This document shows, piece by piece, positions 40,864 to 48,952 of a stretch of DNA of 64,000 nucleotides. The DNA comes from Erysipelotrichaceae bacterium (GTDB lineage: Bacteria > Bacillota_I > Bacilli_A > Erysipelotrichales > Erysipelotrichaceae): NCBI GenBank assembly GCA_017405785.1, contig JAFQZR010000005.1, forward strand, positions 124,001 to 188,000, in the 5' to 3' direction. The position numbers and the translations under genes were made by a program. Position 1 is the stretch's first letter. Every line of letters starts with the position of its first letter. The notes beneath the pieces were generated by a model. It worked only from the letters and a program-made list of their open reading frames with translations, did not search any database and was not told where the DNA came from.

Positions 40864-41572
40864 GTTTTATGAAAAGAACCCGGTGTGGTTTGCGGTCATA
40901 CTGATCGTCTTATACTGTGTGGTCAATGCCCCGATCAAGGGAAACTACGGAATGGGAAGTGTTCAGCTGTTATTGACAATGGCTGCCTTTGCGCTGGGAA
41001 TTACATTATTTGTCAAGATATTCCATGTAGAAAAGAAGCATGGTCTGACTGCTTGGCCGAAGAACACTGCCAGATACCTGTATTTCATCCCGATGTGGAT
41101 ACTGTGTACCGGCAATCTGTGGGATGGTTTCCCGCTGGTGTTCAACAGCACAAAACAGTTATATGGCGTACTGACAATGCTGCTGATAGGTTTTGTTGAG
41201 GAAATGCTGTTCAGAGGCTTCCTGTTCAACGGCCTAAAAGAAGAAGAAGGAACAACGAAGGCTATCATTATTTCAGCCATTACATTCGGCATTGGCCACC
41301 TGGTTAATCTGTTTTCCGGGCAGGCTGCTTTCCATACGCTTCTGCAGGTCTTCTTTGCGATAGCCTGGGGCTTCATCTTTACGATGGTTTACCATAAGTG
41401 CGGATGTCTGTGGCCTTGCATCATCGGTCACGGTCTGATCGACGCTTTTTCAATCATCAGTCAGGATACCGGAAAGGCAGATATGCGGTTCATGATTGCC
41501 ACAATAGTCGGTTCAATAGCTTACAGCCTGTATCTGAATAATCTGAAACCAAAAAGTGGTAAAATAGAGTAA
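40856..41572 (+). CDS. CPBP-family intramembrane metalloprotease
   Basis: A 238-residue protein with about seven hydrophobic segments. The catalytic motif EExxxR appears in LIGFVEEMLFRGFLFNGL, and the second and third motifs are FGIGHLVNLFSG and CIIGHGLIDAFS. CPBP proteases (Rce1-like, ABI) cleave membrane peptides and in Firmicutes are often linked to bacteriocin immunity or protein secretion. ATG 40856 is inside the TetR reading frame end, with GGGAGG upstream. Its substrate is unknown. Confidence 0.88.
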   Translation: MRRFYEKNPVWFAVILIVLYCVVNAPIKGNYGMGSVQLLLTMAAFALGITLFVKIFHVEKKHGLTAWPKNTARYLYFIPMWILCTGNLWDGFPLVFNSTKQLYGVLTMLLIGFVEEMLFRGFLFNGLKEEEGTTKAIIISAITFGIGHLVNLFSGQAAFHTLLQVFFAIAWGFIFTMVYHKCGCLWPCIIGHGLIDAFSIISQDTGKADMRFMIATIVGSIAYSLYLNNLKPKSGKIE

Positions 41573-41595
41573 AGAAATACCGGAGGCAGTAATAT

Positions 41596-42141
41596 ATGGA
41601 AACAATGAAGACAATAGTTACTAGAAGATCGGTTAGATCATATAAGACAGAACAGATCCCTGAAGAAGCACTTAATGAGATCCTGGCAGCCGGCAGCATC
41701 GCCGCCATGGGCATGAAAGCCTATGACCGTCTGCACATGGCAGTAATTCAGAGTGAGGAAGCTCTGGGCAAGCTCAATGAAGGAATCGGCCGGTTAATGG
41801 CCAAGGTCATGCCGGGCAGGGGTAACGGAAACTTTCTGATGGGAGCTCCGACTGTCGTGATCGTCAGTGCCCTGGATCCTGACAAGTGTCCGATGAAGGG
41901 AATGCACTATATCAACAGCGGCTGTGTAGCTGAGAACATCATGCTGGCTGCGGCTGATAAGGGTATCGGTTCAGTAGTTCTGGGAATTGCGGGTGATGTT
42001 GTCAAGAATGATTCCGGACTAAAAAAAGAATTAGGTATCCCTGAAGAATTCACACCGCTGTTTGCGATAGCCCTGGGTTATCGGGCTGATGAAGCGCCGG
42101 AAAAGACCTTGGAACAGAGAATCACCGTCAGCCGTGTTTAA
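41596..42141 (+). CDS. Nitroreductase family flavoprotein
   Basis: A 181-residue FMN-dependent nitroreductase-fold protein. The N-terminal block IVTRRSVRSYKTEQIPEEA binds FMN phosphate, LMGAPTVVIV is the core strand and MLAAADKGIGSVVLGI is the typical helix near the active site. These enzymes reduce nitro groups, quinones or flavins with NAD(P)H. CGGAGG precedes the start. It begins a run of small accessory genes that continue to about 47 kb. Confidence 0.88.
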   Translation: METMKTIVTRRSVRSYKTEQIPEEALNEILAAGSIAAMGMKAYDRLHMAVIQSEEALGKLNEGIGRLMAKVMPGRGNGNFLMGAPTVVIVSALDPDKCPMKGMHYINSGCVAENIMLAAADKGIGSVVLGIAGDVVKNDSGLKKELGIPEEFTPLFAIALGYRADEAPEKTLEQRITVSRV

Positions 42142-42150
42142 GGAGAGTCT

Positions 42151-42801
42151 GTGGAAAGCGGAATGATGACAGCTTCCTACGTAAAGGTGGAAGTATCTGA
42201 TACTGATGACAGGAAGATCTCTCTGATAGTCAATCCGGTTGGCAGGTTTTCTCCTGGTGGCTGTGAAGCATATGTTTCTGTAAAGCAGAATCAGATTACA
42301 GATCTGAATACTGCTGAAGAGATTTTTGATTATCTTTTAAGGAAGATATACTTTGAAAACCTGGAAAGCTCAGCCGGTGAACTGCCGGGTGTCTCTCTCG
42401 GTGAGATTCTGTCCTATACTGATGGACTTCAGGAAGATGAAGACAACAGCTGGTGGCTGAAGTATTTCAGAGGACTCAGTGAGAAGGTCAGTATCTTTCA
42501 CCGGGAACTTCTGAAGATGGATGGAACCATAAGTGAGGTCAGAGTTCATCAGTATCATGATGCATCAGGTGAACTGTGCGATTTTGTGGATTATATCTGC
42601 TGTCCGGAAGGGGAAGATGAGGAAGTATTGCGAAGCTTCTTTGAGGATTCTCTCAGTGATGACAGTGACATCGATGAGATAATGGACTGTTTCGAAGACG
42701 GATACTTTTACGGCAGCAGTTATGAAAGTGATGAAGTATCGGTAATAGATGTTAAGACACATACTGTCACAAAAACCATGACAGTTAAAAATGTCAGATA
42801 A
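42151..42801 (+). CDS. Unknown acidic protein
   Basis: A 216-residue protein I do not recognise. It is acidic, with a predicted mix of strands and helices, for example ASYVKVEVSDTDDRKISLIV at the start and FFEDSLSDDSDIDEIMDCFE near the end, and a beta-rich C terminus (VIDVKTHTVTKTMTVKNV). There are no membrane segments or signal peptide. The GTG start at 42151 has AAGGAG six bases upstream; ATG 42163 is an alternative. It follows the nitroreductase gene by nine bases. Function unknown. Confidence 0.65.
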   Translation: MESGMMTASYVKVEVSDTDDRKISLIVNPVGRFSPGGCEAYVSVKQNQITDLNTAEEIFDYLLRKIYFENLESSAGELPGVSLGEILSYTDGLQEDEDNSWWLKYFRGLSEKVSIFHRELLKMDGTISEVRVHQYHDASGELCDFVDYICCPEGEDEEVLRSFFEDSLSDDSDIDEIMDCFEDGYFYGSSYESDEVSVIDVKTHTVTKTMTVKNVR

Positions 42802-42825
42802 TCATAAAAGAAGGGATTATTGTTG

Positions 42826-43671
42826 ATGAGGGTTATAGAAAGCTGTGCTGAGTGTCTTTATGACAAGCAGTATCATCTCAGTCAGGATGAAGGCTATCTC
42901 GCTGAGGTTAAAGAGATACTGAAAAACCGCAGGGAAAACGATACATCACCATACATGGTGTATCTCTTTAATCAGGCCTACGAGAAAAGATTCGGAAAGA
43001 GAGCTTCTTACCGGGAAGTTAAGAAGAAATATAACGATCTGGTGCTTTCAATGGAAGAATTCATCCGTGAGAAGATTGAACTGGCTGATGATCCTCTCAG
43101 CGAATCGCTGGTTTATGCCAGAATAGGCAATTACATTGATTTCGGGGCAATGAACCATGTTGATGAACAGACCTTCCTGTCCTTATTTGATGATGTGGGA
43201 GTTCATCAGCGTGACAGCGCAGCAGTGGAATCATTTGTCAGACAGTGCAGTGAAGCACATAAATTCTTACTTTTAACCGATAACTGCGGTGAAATAGTAT
43301 TGGACAAGCTTTTCATAGAACAGCTGAAGAAGAGATTCCCTCATCTGCAGGTAACAGTCATGGTCAGAGGCCGGGAAGTTCTCAATGATGCCACATTAGA
43401 AGATGCTGAATATGTTGGGCTGGATAAGGTTGCGAATGTCATAGACAACGGTGATGCTGTGGCCGGGACGATATATGAAATGTTATCGGATCAGGCCAGA
43501 GATGAACTGGATAATGCCGATGTGATACTGGCCAAGGGACAGGGCAATTATGAGTCACTGTGCCGTCAGGGCAGGCACATCTTTTATTCCTTCCTGTGTA
43601 AATGCGAACTGTTCATGGAGAGGTTCCATGTACCGCAGTTTACCGGTATATTCGTGGAAGAATTGAAATAA
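42826..43671 (+). CDS. DUF89 metal-dependent damage-control phosphatase-like protein
   Basis: A 281-residue protein of the DUF89/ARMT1 family. It has the N-terminal CxxC pair (ESCAECLYDKQ) found in microbial members and the metal/active-site block LLLTDNCGEIVLDKLFIE, followed by VMVRGREVLNDATLED and a lysine-containing AKGQGNYESL. The family removes phosphate from damaged or over-phosphorylated metabolites. ATG 42826 follows AAGAAGGG. It lies 24 bases after the unknown acidic protein and could share its transcript. The natural substrate is not known. Confidence 0.85.
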   Translation: MRVIESCAECLYDKQYHLSQDEGYLAEVKEILKNRRENDTSPYMVYLFNQAYEKRFGKRASYREVKKKYNDLVLSMEEFIREKIELADDPLSESLVYARIGNYIDFGAMNHVDEQTFLSLFDDVGVHQRDSAAVESFVRQCSEAHKFLLLTDNCGEIVLDKLFIEQLKKRFPHLQVTVMVRGREVLNDATLEDAEYVGLDKVANVIDNGDAVAGTIYEMLSDQARDELDNADVILAKGQGNYESLCRQGRHIFYSFLCKCELFMERFHVPQFTGIFVEELK

Positions 43672-43684
43672 TCCGGATATGTGG

Positions 43685-43709
43685 TAAAATGTCCTTGCAT
43701 CAGAGGACA
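43685..43709 (+). promoter_or_regulatory. Extended -10 box with an overlapping inverted repeat
   Basis: TGG then TAAAAT (43685-43690) forms an extended -10 promoter. TGTCCT (43690-43695) and AGGACA (43704-43709) form a perfect six-base inverted repeat over the predicted start site, placed like an operator. Confidence 0.5.
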
Positions 43710-43710
43710 G

Positions 43711-43813
43711 TATGCCGTAGCATAGGGGATCGCAGAATATCTGCAGGCCGCCTGTTGGATAAGATGTCGGGTGAGCCCGGTAATGATGGTTTTAGTCATA
43801 GCCGGGTTTTTAT
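43711..43813 (+). ncRNA. Structured leader with terminator before a GNAT gene
   Basis: After the start site come two hairpins, TATGC-CGTA-GCATA (43711-43724) and GCAG-AATAT-CTGC (43732-43744), a conserved-looking single-stranded GGCCGCCTG stretch, and a rho-independent terminator: CCCGG (43776-43780) with CCGGG (43802-43806), inner ATGA/TCAT pairs and a T tract. The gene starts 18 bases later. This is the layout of an attenuated leader or riboswitch, but it matches no family I can name with confidence. Confidence 0.55.
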
Positions 43814-43831
43814 TTCCGGCAGGAGGTATTA

Positions 43832-44368
43832 ATGATGAGTAAGACAAAAGTAGAACTGGTCAGACTGACCGAGGATGACAGGGAGTCATTCATTAAGGAT
43901 AATCAGTGGGCTTTCAAGTACGGAGCTACTGAGGAGTTCGGATTAAGAGACGATCACTTTGAAGAAGAGGGAGAGATCATATCCAGGGAAACCATTGAAC
44001 ACTCAATTGACTGCGGTGAAGCCTACAGGATCATATGCGACGGTAAGAAAGTGGGCGGAGTCATTGTCAGTGTTGAAGGGGACAGGGGAGATCTGGAGAT
44101 CCTGTTTGTTTCTCCTGAAAGCCACAGTAAGGGCATCGGATATGCCGCCTGGTGTGAAATAGAGAAAATGTATCCGCAGGTCAGAGTATGGGAAACCGTA
44201 ACCCCTTATTTTGAAACCAGAAACATTCATTTCTATGTCAACAGATGCGGGTTCCACATCGTTGAATTCTTTAACAGCTATCATCCTGATCCAAATGAGA
44301 AGGAAGATGAGGAATATGTGGAAGGGGAATCCGACGGCATGTTCCGCTTTGAGAAGGTAATGTATTAA
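43832..44368 (+). CDS. GNAT family N-acetyltransferase behind a structured leader
   Basis: A 178-residue acetyltransferase. The acetyl-CoA motif is LFVSPESHSKGIGYAAWCEI, followed by a strand-helix block ending in NIHFYVNRCGFHIVEFFN, typical of the fold. The C terminus is acidic (PNEKEDEEYVEGESDG). GGAGG precedes the start; ATG 43835 is a possible alternative. Its mRNA leader carries a terminator, so expression is probably conditional. Substrate unknown. Confidence 0.82.
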   Translation: MMSKTKVELVRLTEDDRESFIKDNQWAFKYGATEEFGLRDDHFEEEGEIISRETIEHSIDCGEAYRIICDGKKVGGVIVSVEGDRGDLEILFVSPESHSKGIGYAAWCEIEKMYPQVRVWETVTPYFETRNIHFYVNRCGFHIVEFFNSYHPDPNEKEDEEYVEGESDGMFRFEKVMY

Positions 44369-44393
44369 AACTATTAGTTACTAATGGTATCAT
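44365..44393 (+). promoter_or_regulatory. Promoter with palindrome in the spacer
   Basis: TTAAAA (44365-44370), 17 bp, TATCAT (44388-44393). The 13-bp palindrome ATTAGT-T-ACTAAT (44373-44385) fills the spacer, a position where a bound repressor would block RNA polymerase. Confidence 0.5.
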
Positions 44394-44415
44394 TAAAGAA
44401 AAGGAATCTTACACT

Positions 44416-44817
44416 ATGAGCACAGAGAGAATTGAAGAACTACTGGAGAAGCCGTATTGGATAATCGACATATTGCCTGAACAGGTACCGGCTGATTCAG
44501 CGGGGCAGTATTTTGCGGTTGAAGAGTATTTCCGCAGACAGCCCGAAACAAAACAGAAAAAGATAAATGTCATACTGAAACTCAACTGTTATGAAGATGT
44601 TTTTCTCTGTGAAGATGAAGTGATGAATCCTGAACCGGACAGAATAGATGAAATCATCAGAAACGATTACTGTAACTTCCTTGTCAGGGATACGCTGATC
44701 ACCAGTGATCCTGAAGATACCTACATGACAGTATTTGACCCTGATGAAGAACTGCTGTATCTGATCAGAGAGATCGCTGTTTCGGAAGGCCTGTATGTCT
44801 GGCAGCCGGAGGAATGA
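44416..44817 (+). CDS. Unknown small acidic protein
   Basis: A 133-residue protein without membrane segments or signal peptide that I do not recognise. Its composition is acidic; strands such as KINVILKLNCYEDVFL and a helical C terminus (LLYLIREIAVSEGLYVW) are apparent. AAGGA precedes the start. It is one base from the next acetyltransferase gene and probably co-translated with it; GNAT genes next to small proteins sometimes form toxin-antitoxin pairs, but nothing in this protein resembles a known antitoxin. Confidence 0.65.
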   Translation: MSTERIEELLEKPYWIIDILPEQVPADSAGQYFAVEEYFRRQPETKQKKINVILKLNCYEDVFLCEDEVMNPEPDRIDEIIRNDYCNFLVRDTLITSDPEDTYMTVFDPDEELLYLIREIAVSEGLYVWQPEE

Positions 44818-44818
44818 C

Positions 44819-45274
44819 ATGGAAATCGTAATTGAAGAATATACTAAAGACAGAATTGATGATGTCATTGAATTTGAAAACCGGATCCGTGAAAAGGAAG
44901 AATGGGGCTGGGAAATAGATGACAGCTATCTTTCTTCTGTCAGAAAGAGTTTTGATGATCCTGAATTCAATGATTCAATATCACTTTTGGCATATGCTGA
45001 CGGTAAGGTTGTGGGCAGAATAGATTCATCAATGATCCACAGCCGCTTTGACGGTGTCATCAGAGCCTATCTGGACTGGATCTGTGTGCTCATTGACTAT
45101 CGTCATATGGGAGTCGGTCAGGCCCTGATGCAGGGATTAAGGGACAGATTAAAGGAAAGAAACATTGATACGCTGGTAGGCATAACAGCTTCCAATGAAG
45201 AAGCACAGCGTTTCTATCAGTCAATAGGGGATTCCAGGATGCGGGATACTGCCATCTGGATCGATATCAAATAG
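44819..45274 (+). CDS. GNAT family N-acetyltransferase
   Basis: A 151-residue acetyltransferase. Motif A is WICVLIDYRHMGVGQALMQG and motif B TLVGITASNEEAQRFYQSIG. ATG 44819 is chosen because GGAGG lies six bases before it; the longer reading would begin inside the upstream gene. It begins one base after that gene's stop and precedes the tandem-flavodoxin gene by eleven bases. The substrate is unknown. Confidence 0.85.
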   Translation: MEIVIEEYTKDRIDDVIEFENRIREKEEWGWEIDDSYLSSVRKSFDDPEFNDSISLLAYADGKVVGRIDSSMIHSRFDGVIRAYLDWICVLIDYRHMGVGQALMQGLRDRLKERNIDTLVGITASNEEAQRFYQSIGDSRMRDTAIWIDIK

Positions 45275-45285
45275 GAAGGTTACTT

Positions 45286-46431
45286 ATGAAACTGGTAATA
45301 CATGATCTGAAGAAGGAAGAATGGGAAAAGATCGCCCGGGATTATCCTGATGCTGAAGTGGTAACCGATAACGGAAACATGAAGCCATGTGTTGGCTGTT
45401 TTGGCTGCTGGAATAAGACACCGGGAGAATGTGTGATAAAGGATGGCTATGACAACATGGGCTATCTGATCCATCATTCTGATGAGGTAATTGTCATAAG
45501 CCGTTATACTTACGGCGGTTTTTCCGGTTCCGTCAAGAATGTCTTTGACCGCTGCCTGGCTTATGTGTTGCCGCAGTTTGAAATAGTGAAAGGTGAGTCA
45601 CATCATCAGAAAAGATATGACGAAATCAAACCTTTTACCTTCATCTTCTATGGACATGATATCAGTGAAGAAGAAAAGAAGAACGCTGAGAGATATGTCA
45701 ATGCCGTATGTACCAACATGAGAAGCACGGTGAAGGAAGTCATTTTCAGAGAGTGTGAAACAGAAACAGTTTGTAAGACGAAAGATAATTATTCTAAAAA
45801 TGATAAAGTATTACTGCTGAATGCCAGCATGCGCTCAAAAAACGGCAACTCTGCCAAACTGGCCGGTGAACTGAAGAAACTTATTGTTAAAGAGGCAGAG
45901 ATCGTCAATCTGTCAAAATACCTGAATAAAATGTCTGAACTGGTAAAGGAATTAGAGGACGTTTCAACGATAGTACTGTGTGAGCCTTTATATGTGGACG
46001 GACTGCCTTCACAGCTGATCCGTTTACTGGAAAAGTTCCAGAATGAATATGAAGGCGGACGCAAAAAGATATATGTACTGGCCAACATGGGTCTATATGA
46101 AAGCAGGCAGCTGATCAATCTTTTCAGCTCCGTTAAGCAGTGGTGCGCAAAGATGAACTTTGAATACTGCGGTGGTCTGGGTGTCGGTGCCGGTGAACTG
46201 GTGGGCGGCATAACGGAAGCAGTTAAGTTCGGTAAATGGCCAACCAGAAAGATCGGGGAAGGGATGAACAGATTAGCAGAGGCTATAAACACAGATGGCA
46301 AAACTGAAGACATCTTTGCAGGTGTTAACGGTTTTCCTCGTTCTCTTTATATTGCGATAGCCAACAGCGGCTGGAAGAGAATGGCTAAAAAGAACGGTAT
46401 TACGGAAAAGGATCTGTACCGTCAGGTATAA
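45286..46431 (+). CDS. Tandem flavodoxin-fold NAD(P)H-dependent oxidoreductase
   Basis: A 381-residue protein with two flavodoxin-like domains. The first (about 1-155) carries four closely spaced cysteines, Cys35, Cys38, Cys41 and Cys49 in PCVGCFGCWNKTPGECV, as in iron-sulfur flavoproteins, and the YTYGGFSGSVKNVFDR loop. The second (about 173-381) begins VLLLNASMRSKNGNSAKL, the FMN-phosphate loop, but lacks such cysteines. Each half is about the size of a normal single-domain enzyme, so it looks like an internal duplication with divergence. It probably transfers electrons from NAD(P)H to small acceptors. Confidence 0.8.
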   Translation: MKLVIHDLKKEEWEKIARDYPDAEVVTDNGNMKPCVGCFGCWNKTPGECVIKDGYDNMGYLIHHSDEVIVISRYTYGGFSGSVKNVFDRCLAYVLPQFEIVKGESHHQKRYDEIKPFTFIFYGHDISEEEKKNAERYVNAVCTNMRSTVKEVIFRECETETVCKTKDNYSKNDKVLLLNASMRSKNGNSAKLAGELKKLIVKEAEIVNLSKYLNKMSELVKELEDVSTIVLCEPLYVDGLPSQLIRLLEKFQNEYEGGRKKIYVLANMGLYESRQLINLFSSVKQWCAKMNFEYCGGLGVGAGELVGGITEAVKFGKWPTRKIGEGMNRLAEAINTDGKTEDIFAGVNGFPRSLYIAIANSGWKRMAKKNGITEKDLYRQV

Positions 46432-46440
46432 GGGTGATTT

Positions 46441-47073
46441 ATGAAGTTTGAGAATGTCTATTTCATCAATGGCAGTGCCTTTGCGGGCAAGTCGACCATG
46501 GTACATCTTCTGGCTGAAAAATATGATGGCATCGAATGCGGTGAAAACTATCATGACCAGTTGCCTGAGCAACTGGATCCCAGGGAGTTTCCGGGTCTGA
46601 CTTACACCCGTGATCTGGCTGACTGGCATGATTTCATCAGAAGATCTCCACAGGAATACTCTGACTGGATCGATCAGGTCTCTAAAGAATGCGAGATACT
46701 GGAGTTAAGGATCCTGGAAGATGTCTGTAAGCAGGGTAAGAAGGTCTTCGTTGATACTAATATCTGCGTGGAGACATTGAAAGAGATAGCCATGTCTGAT
46801 CATGTTGTGATCATGTTGGCAGATCCGATGATCTCCGTTAACCGCTTCTTTGACCGCCCGGACCGGGAAAAGCAGTTTCTCTACAGGCTGATAATGGAAG
46901 AACCTGATCCTGAAAAAGCCATGGAAAACTACCGTCAGGGACTGATAAAGATCAATTCCAGGGAAAAGTATGATGCTTTCCTGAACTCGGGATTCAACGT
47001 GATATTAAGAGATGAAAACCGCAGTGTTGAGGAAACACTGGCACTGGTTGAGAGAGCATTTGGATTAATATAA
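46441..47073 (+). CDS. P-loop nucleoside/nucleotide kinase-like protein
   Basis: A 210-residue protein with an N-terminal Walker A motif (YFINGSAFAGKSTMVHLLAE) and the layout of small-molecule kinases: a strand ending FVDTNI as Walker B-like element and a lid-like basic region FFDRPDREKQFLYRL. The substrate is unknown; shikimate- or cytidylate-kinase-like folds look similar. It starts nine bases after the flavodoxin gene stop and is closed by a terminator, so it ends the 44.4-47.1 kb transcript. Confidence 0.7.
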   Translation: MKFENVYFINGSAFAGKSTMVHLLAEKYDGIECGENYHDQLPEQLDPREFPGLTYTRDLADWHDFIRRSPQEYSDWIDQVSKECEILELRILEDVCKQGKKVFVDTNICVETLKEIAMSDHVVIMLADPMISVNRFFDRPDREKQFLYRLIMEEPDPEKAMENYRQGLIKINSREKYDAFLNSGFNVILRDENRSVEETLALVERAFGLI

Positions 47074-47075
47074 TT

Positions 47076-47100
47076 GAAGACAGCAATGTCTTCTTTTTTT
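47076..47100 (+). terminator. Terminator after the P-loop kinase-like gene
   Basis: GAAGACA (47076-47082), loop GCAA and TGTCTTC (47087-47093), followed by seven T. Confidence 0.9.
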
Positions 47101-47104
47101 GTGG

Positions 47105-47152
47105 TTTAAATGTACAGGTGTTAGTATTATAATACAGTTAGCGATGGCTAAC
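47105..47152 (+). promoter_or_regulatory. Promoter and inverted-repeat operator of the ATC-hydrolase cluster
   Basis: TTTAAA (47105-47110), 17 bp, TATAAT (47128-47133). The perfect inverted repeat GTTAGC-GATG-GCTAAC (47137-47152) covers the expected start site, a classical repressor position. No regulator gene adjoins it, so the repressor would be encoded elsewhere. Confidence 0.7.
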
Positions 47153-47172
47153 TGAAGAAAGCAGGTGTAAAG

Positions 47173-47805
47173 ATGAGGAAGTATCAGGGGACAGATATGG
47201 TAAACAGATCAAGGTTTACTGCCTATACCGATAAGATGGATAAAAGTGACAGAAAGAAACTTTATGACATGGTCGATGTTCTGATTGATGAGAACAGAGA
47301 ATTCTGTGACAGAAATAACCATCAGCACCTCTGCAACATCTTTACCGGTATGTCTCTTTACACACTGTTACAGGATAAGGGAATAAGTGAAGAAGAAGCT
47401 TTCTCTACAGTAGCTGAAACAATGTATGCATACATGAGAACCCAGAAGGAAAAGTTTGAAAAGATAGCCAGGTATTCTTTCTTCTGGCCTGTGATCAAGT
47501 GGTTTGTACCGATTGGCTTCAGATATGGATCGGGGGCAGGTTGGAGATACACCTGGCATAAGGAAGATGATAAGAGTGTTCTGCGTTTTGAATGCAATGA
47601 ATGCATATATCAGAAGATATTCAGGAAATATGATCTGGTAAAACTGGGACCGATGTTCTGTAAGAACGATATATTGGTATACGGTGAACTTGAAGGTATT
47701 GACTTCCAGAGAACGGGAACACTGTGTCAGGGATATGACAAGTGTGATTTCTGTTTTGTCAGACATCCTAAAGGCGAAGCATTCACCAGAAGCAAAAGTC
47801 AGTAG
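47173..47805 (+). CDS. L-2-amino-thiazoline-4-carboxylic acid hydrolase family protein (first copy)
   Basis: A 210-residue protein of the ATC-hydrolase family. The diagnostic C-terminal half has the paired cysteines FECNECIYQKIF and LCQGYDKCDFCFVRHP, with GPMFCKNDILVYG between them. The founding enzyme opens the thiazoline ring of ATC on the way to L-cysteine in Pseudomonas, but most family members in Firmicutes are uncharacterised. AGGTG precedes the start. A second, diverged copy follows nine bases later, so the products may act as a pair. Confidence 0.75.
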   Translation: MRKYQGTDMVNRSRFTAYTDKMDKSDRKKLYDMVDVLIDENREFCDRNNHQHLCNIFTGMSLYTLLQDKGISEEEAFSTVAETMYAYMRTQKEKFEKIARYSFFWPVIKWFVPIGFRYGSGAGWRYTWHKEDDKSVLRFECNECIYQKIFRKYDLVKLGPMFCKNDILVYGELEGIDFQRTGTLCQGYDKCDFCFVRHPKGEAFTRSKSQ

Positions 47806-47813
47806 GTGAGATC

Positions 47814-48452
47814 ATGAAATACGGTTTAAAGGAAAACGGAATGTGGCTTCTGTTTGAAAAATCATTCAGGGATAATCTGATAAGTGTGCTTGGCTTTGAT
47901 AAAAACGAAGCCGGAGAAATAACAGTTAAGTCTAAAAGAAAATACAGAGAGATAGTTGATAAACTGCCGGAATTTGAAAAGGTAGACCGTTTTAAAGTCA
48001 ACATTCTTTCCTGTGCCATGTTTGCGGCTTTCATATTGAACATGAAAGAACGTCCTTCAGTGGAAAAACTGACGGAATATTATGAAAAAGCCATGATGAC
48101 AGAAACGATGAAATGGTTCTGCCGTGTAGCAGGCAAAAACAAGTTTACAGACAATGACATTGAAGGCATGAAGAAAACAGCCCGGCTTAATGCCGCTGAC
48201 AGAAATCCTTATTCCTGGAACATGGAATATCTGCCGTATAAGGACGGCAGCGGTTATGAAGCCAGATTCTTCAGATGTGGGATCTGTACGCTGATGAAGG
48301 AACTGGGTTTGTCTGAAGCGGTACCGGCTATGTGTCATCTGGACTATGTCATGAGTGCTGCGGGAGGTGTAACCGACTTCATCAGAGAGTATACACTGGC
48401 TTCCGGAGGTCCTTACTGTGACTGCGGATATAAGAAGAAGGTGAAAAAATGA
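47814..48452 (+). CDS. L-2-amino-thiazoline-4-carboxylic acid hydrolase family protein (second copy)
   Basis: A 212-residue relative of the preceding gene. The C-terminal half keeps the pattern FFRCGICTLMKELG, VPAMCHLDYVMS and a final CDCGYKKK, with cysteines spaced like the family although different in detail from the first copy. AGGTGAG precedes the ATG. The next membrane-protein gene overlaps its stop by four bases. Because the cysteine layout differs between the copies, they may have separate substrates or form a heteromer. Function is inferred from family only. Confidence 0.7.
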   Translation: MKYGLKENGMWLLFEKSFRDNLISVLGFDKNEAGEITVKSKRKYREIVDKLPEFEKVDRFKVNILSCAMFAAFILNMKERPSVEKLTEYYEKAMMTETMKWFCRVAGKNKFTDNDIEGMKKTARLNAADRNPYSWNMEYLPYKDGSGYEARFFRCGICTLMKELGLSEAVPAMCHLDYVMSAAGGVTDFIREYTLASGGPYCDCGYKKKVKK

Positions 48453-48952
48453 AACTGACGATCATACTTGGTTTTGTACTGATGGCTGATTTGTTTCTGA
48501 TCCTGTGGGCAGCGGTTGGTCTGGTTCAGGAGAAGCGACTGTTTACTTCGGCACCAAAGGATATTCAGCTGAAAGCTGAAGACCATCGGGAAAGATTTCC
48601 GGGACAGAGAAGGATCGGATGGGGATTGCTGGCTGTTTTTGCGACATTATACATAGGGGCATATATCTACGGAGGATATGACGGTATCAGAAACGGTTTT
48701 GACTTCCGGCAGTTCTTTATCAGGTTTCTTATAATGTCATACATGCTGAAGGCTTTTGACATTATCGTTTTTGACTGGTATCTGCTGACAAAGTCACATT
48801 TCTTCCAGCACTATTATCCGGAAACGGAAGGTTGCGAAGGCTATCATTCCTTCGGTTTTAACCGCAGGGAACAGCTGATAAGAATAGCCCTGTATCCTGT
48901 TTTATCTGCTCTATTGGCAGGATTATGCGTGTGGATCAGAGGGATTTCATGA
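48449..48952 (+). CDS. Unknown four-helix membrane protein, paralogue 1 of 3
   Basis: A 167-residue membrane protein with hydrophobic segments near residues 4-24, 58-77, 92-110 and 145-163. It shares with the next two proteins the motif FDIIVFDWYLLTKSHFF in the third helix, that is [YF]Dxx[VF][IF]D[WK]. Its ATG overlaps the ATC-hydrolase stop and its stop overlaps the next start. I know no family name. The two Asp in a membrane helix suggest an ion, proton or ligand site. Confidence 0.7.
   Translation: MKLTIILGFVLMADLFLILWAAVGLVQEKRLFTSAPKDIQLKAEDHRERFPGQRRIGWGLLAVFATLYIGAYIYGGYDGIRNGFDFRQFFIRFLIMSYMLKAFDIIVFDWYLLTKSHFFQHYYPETEGCEGYHSFGFNRREQLIRIALYPVLSALLAGLCVWIRGIS

Noticed and set aside
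43720-43760. Possible ZTP (pfl) riboswitch because of GGCCGCCTG
   Set aside because: The first conserved half of the ZTP aptamer (the GGGTCGTG...GGCG region) is absent and the residues after GCCGCCTG do not match. I kept it as an unclassified leader.
43689-43834. Open frame of about 48 codons across the GNAT leader
   Set aside because: It starts inside the -10 region, runs through the hairpins and terminator, and has no ribosome binding site.
44416-45274. GNAT toxin-antitoxin pair
   Set aside because: GNAT toxins usually follow a DUF1778/RHH antitoxin; the upstream small protein has no ribbon-helix-helix or HTH pattern.
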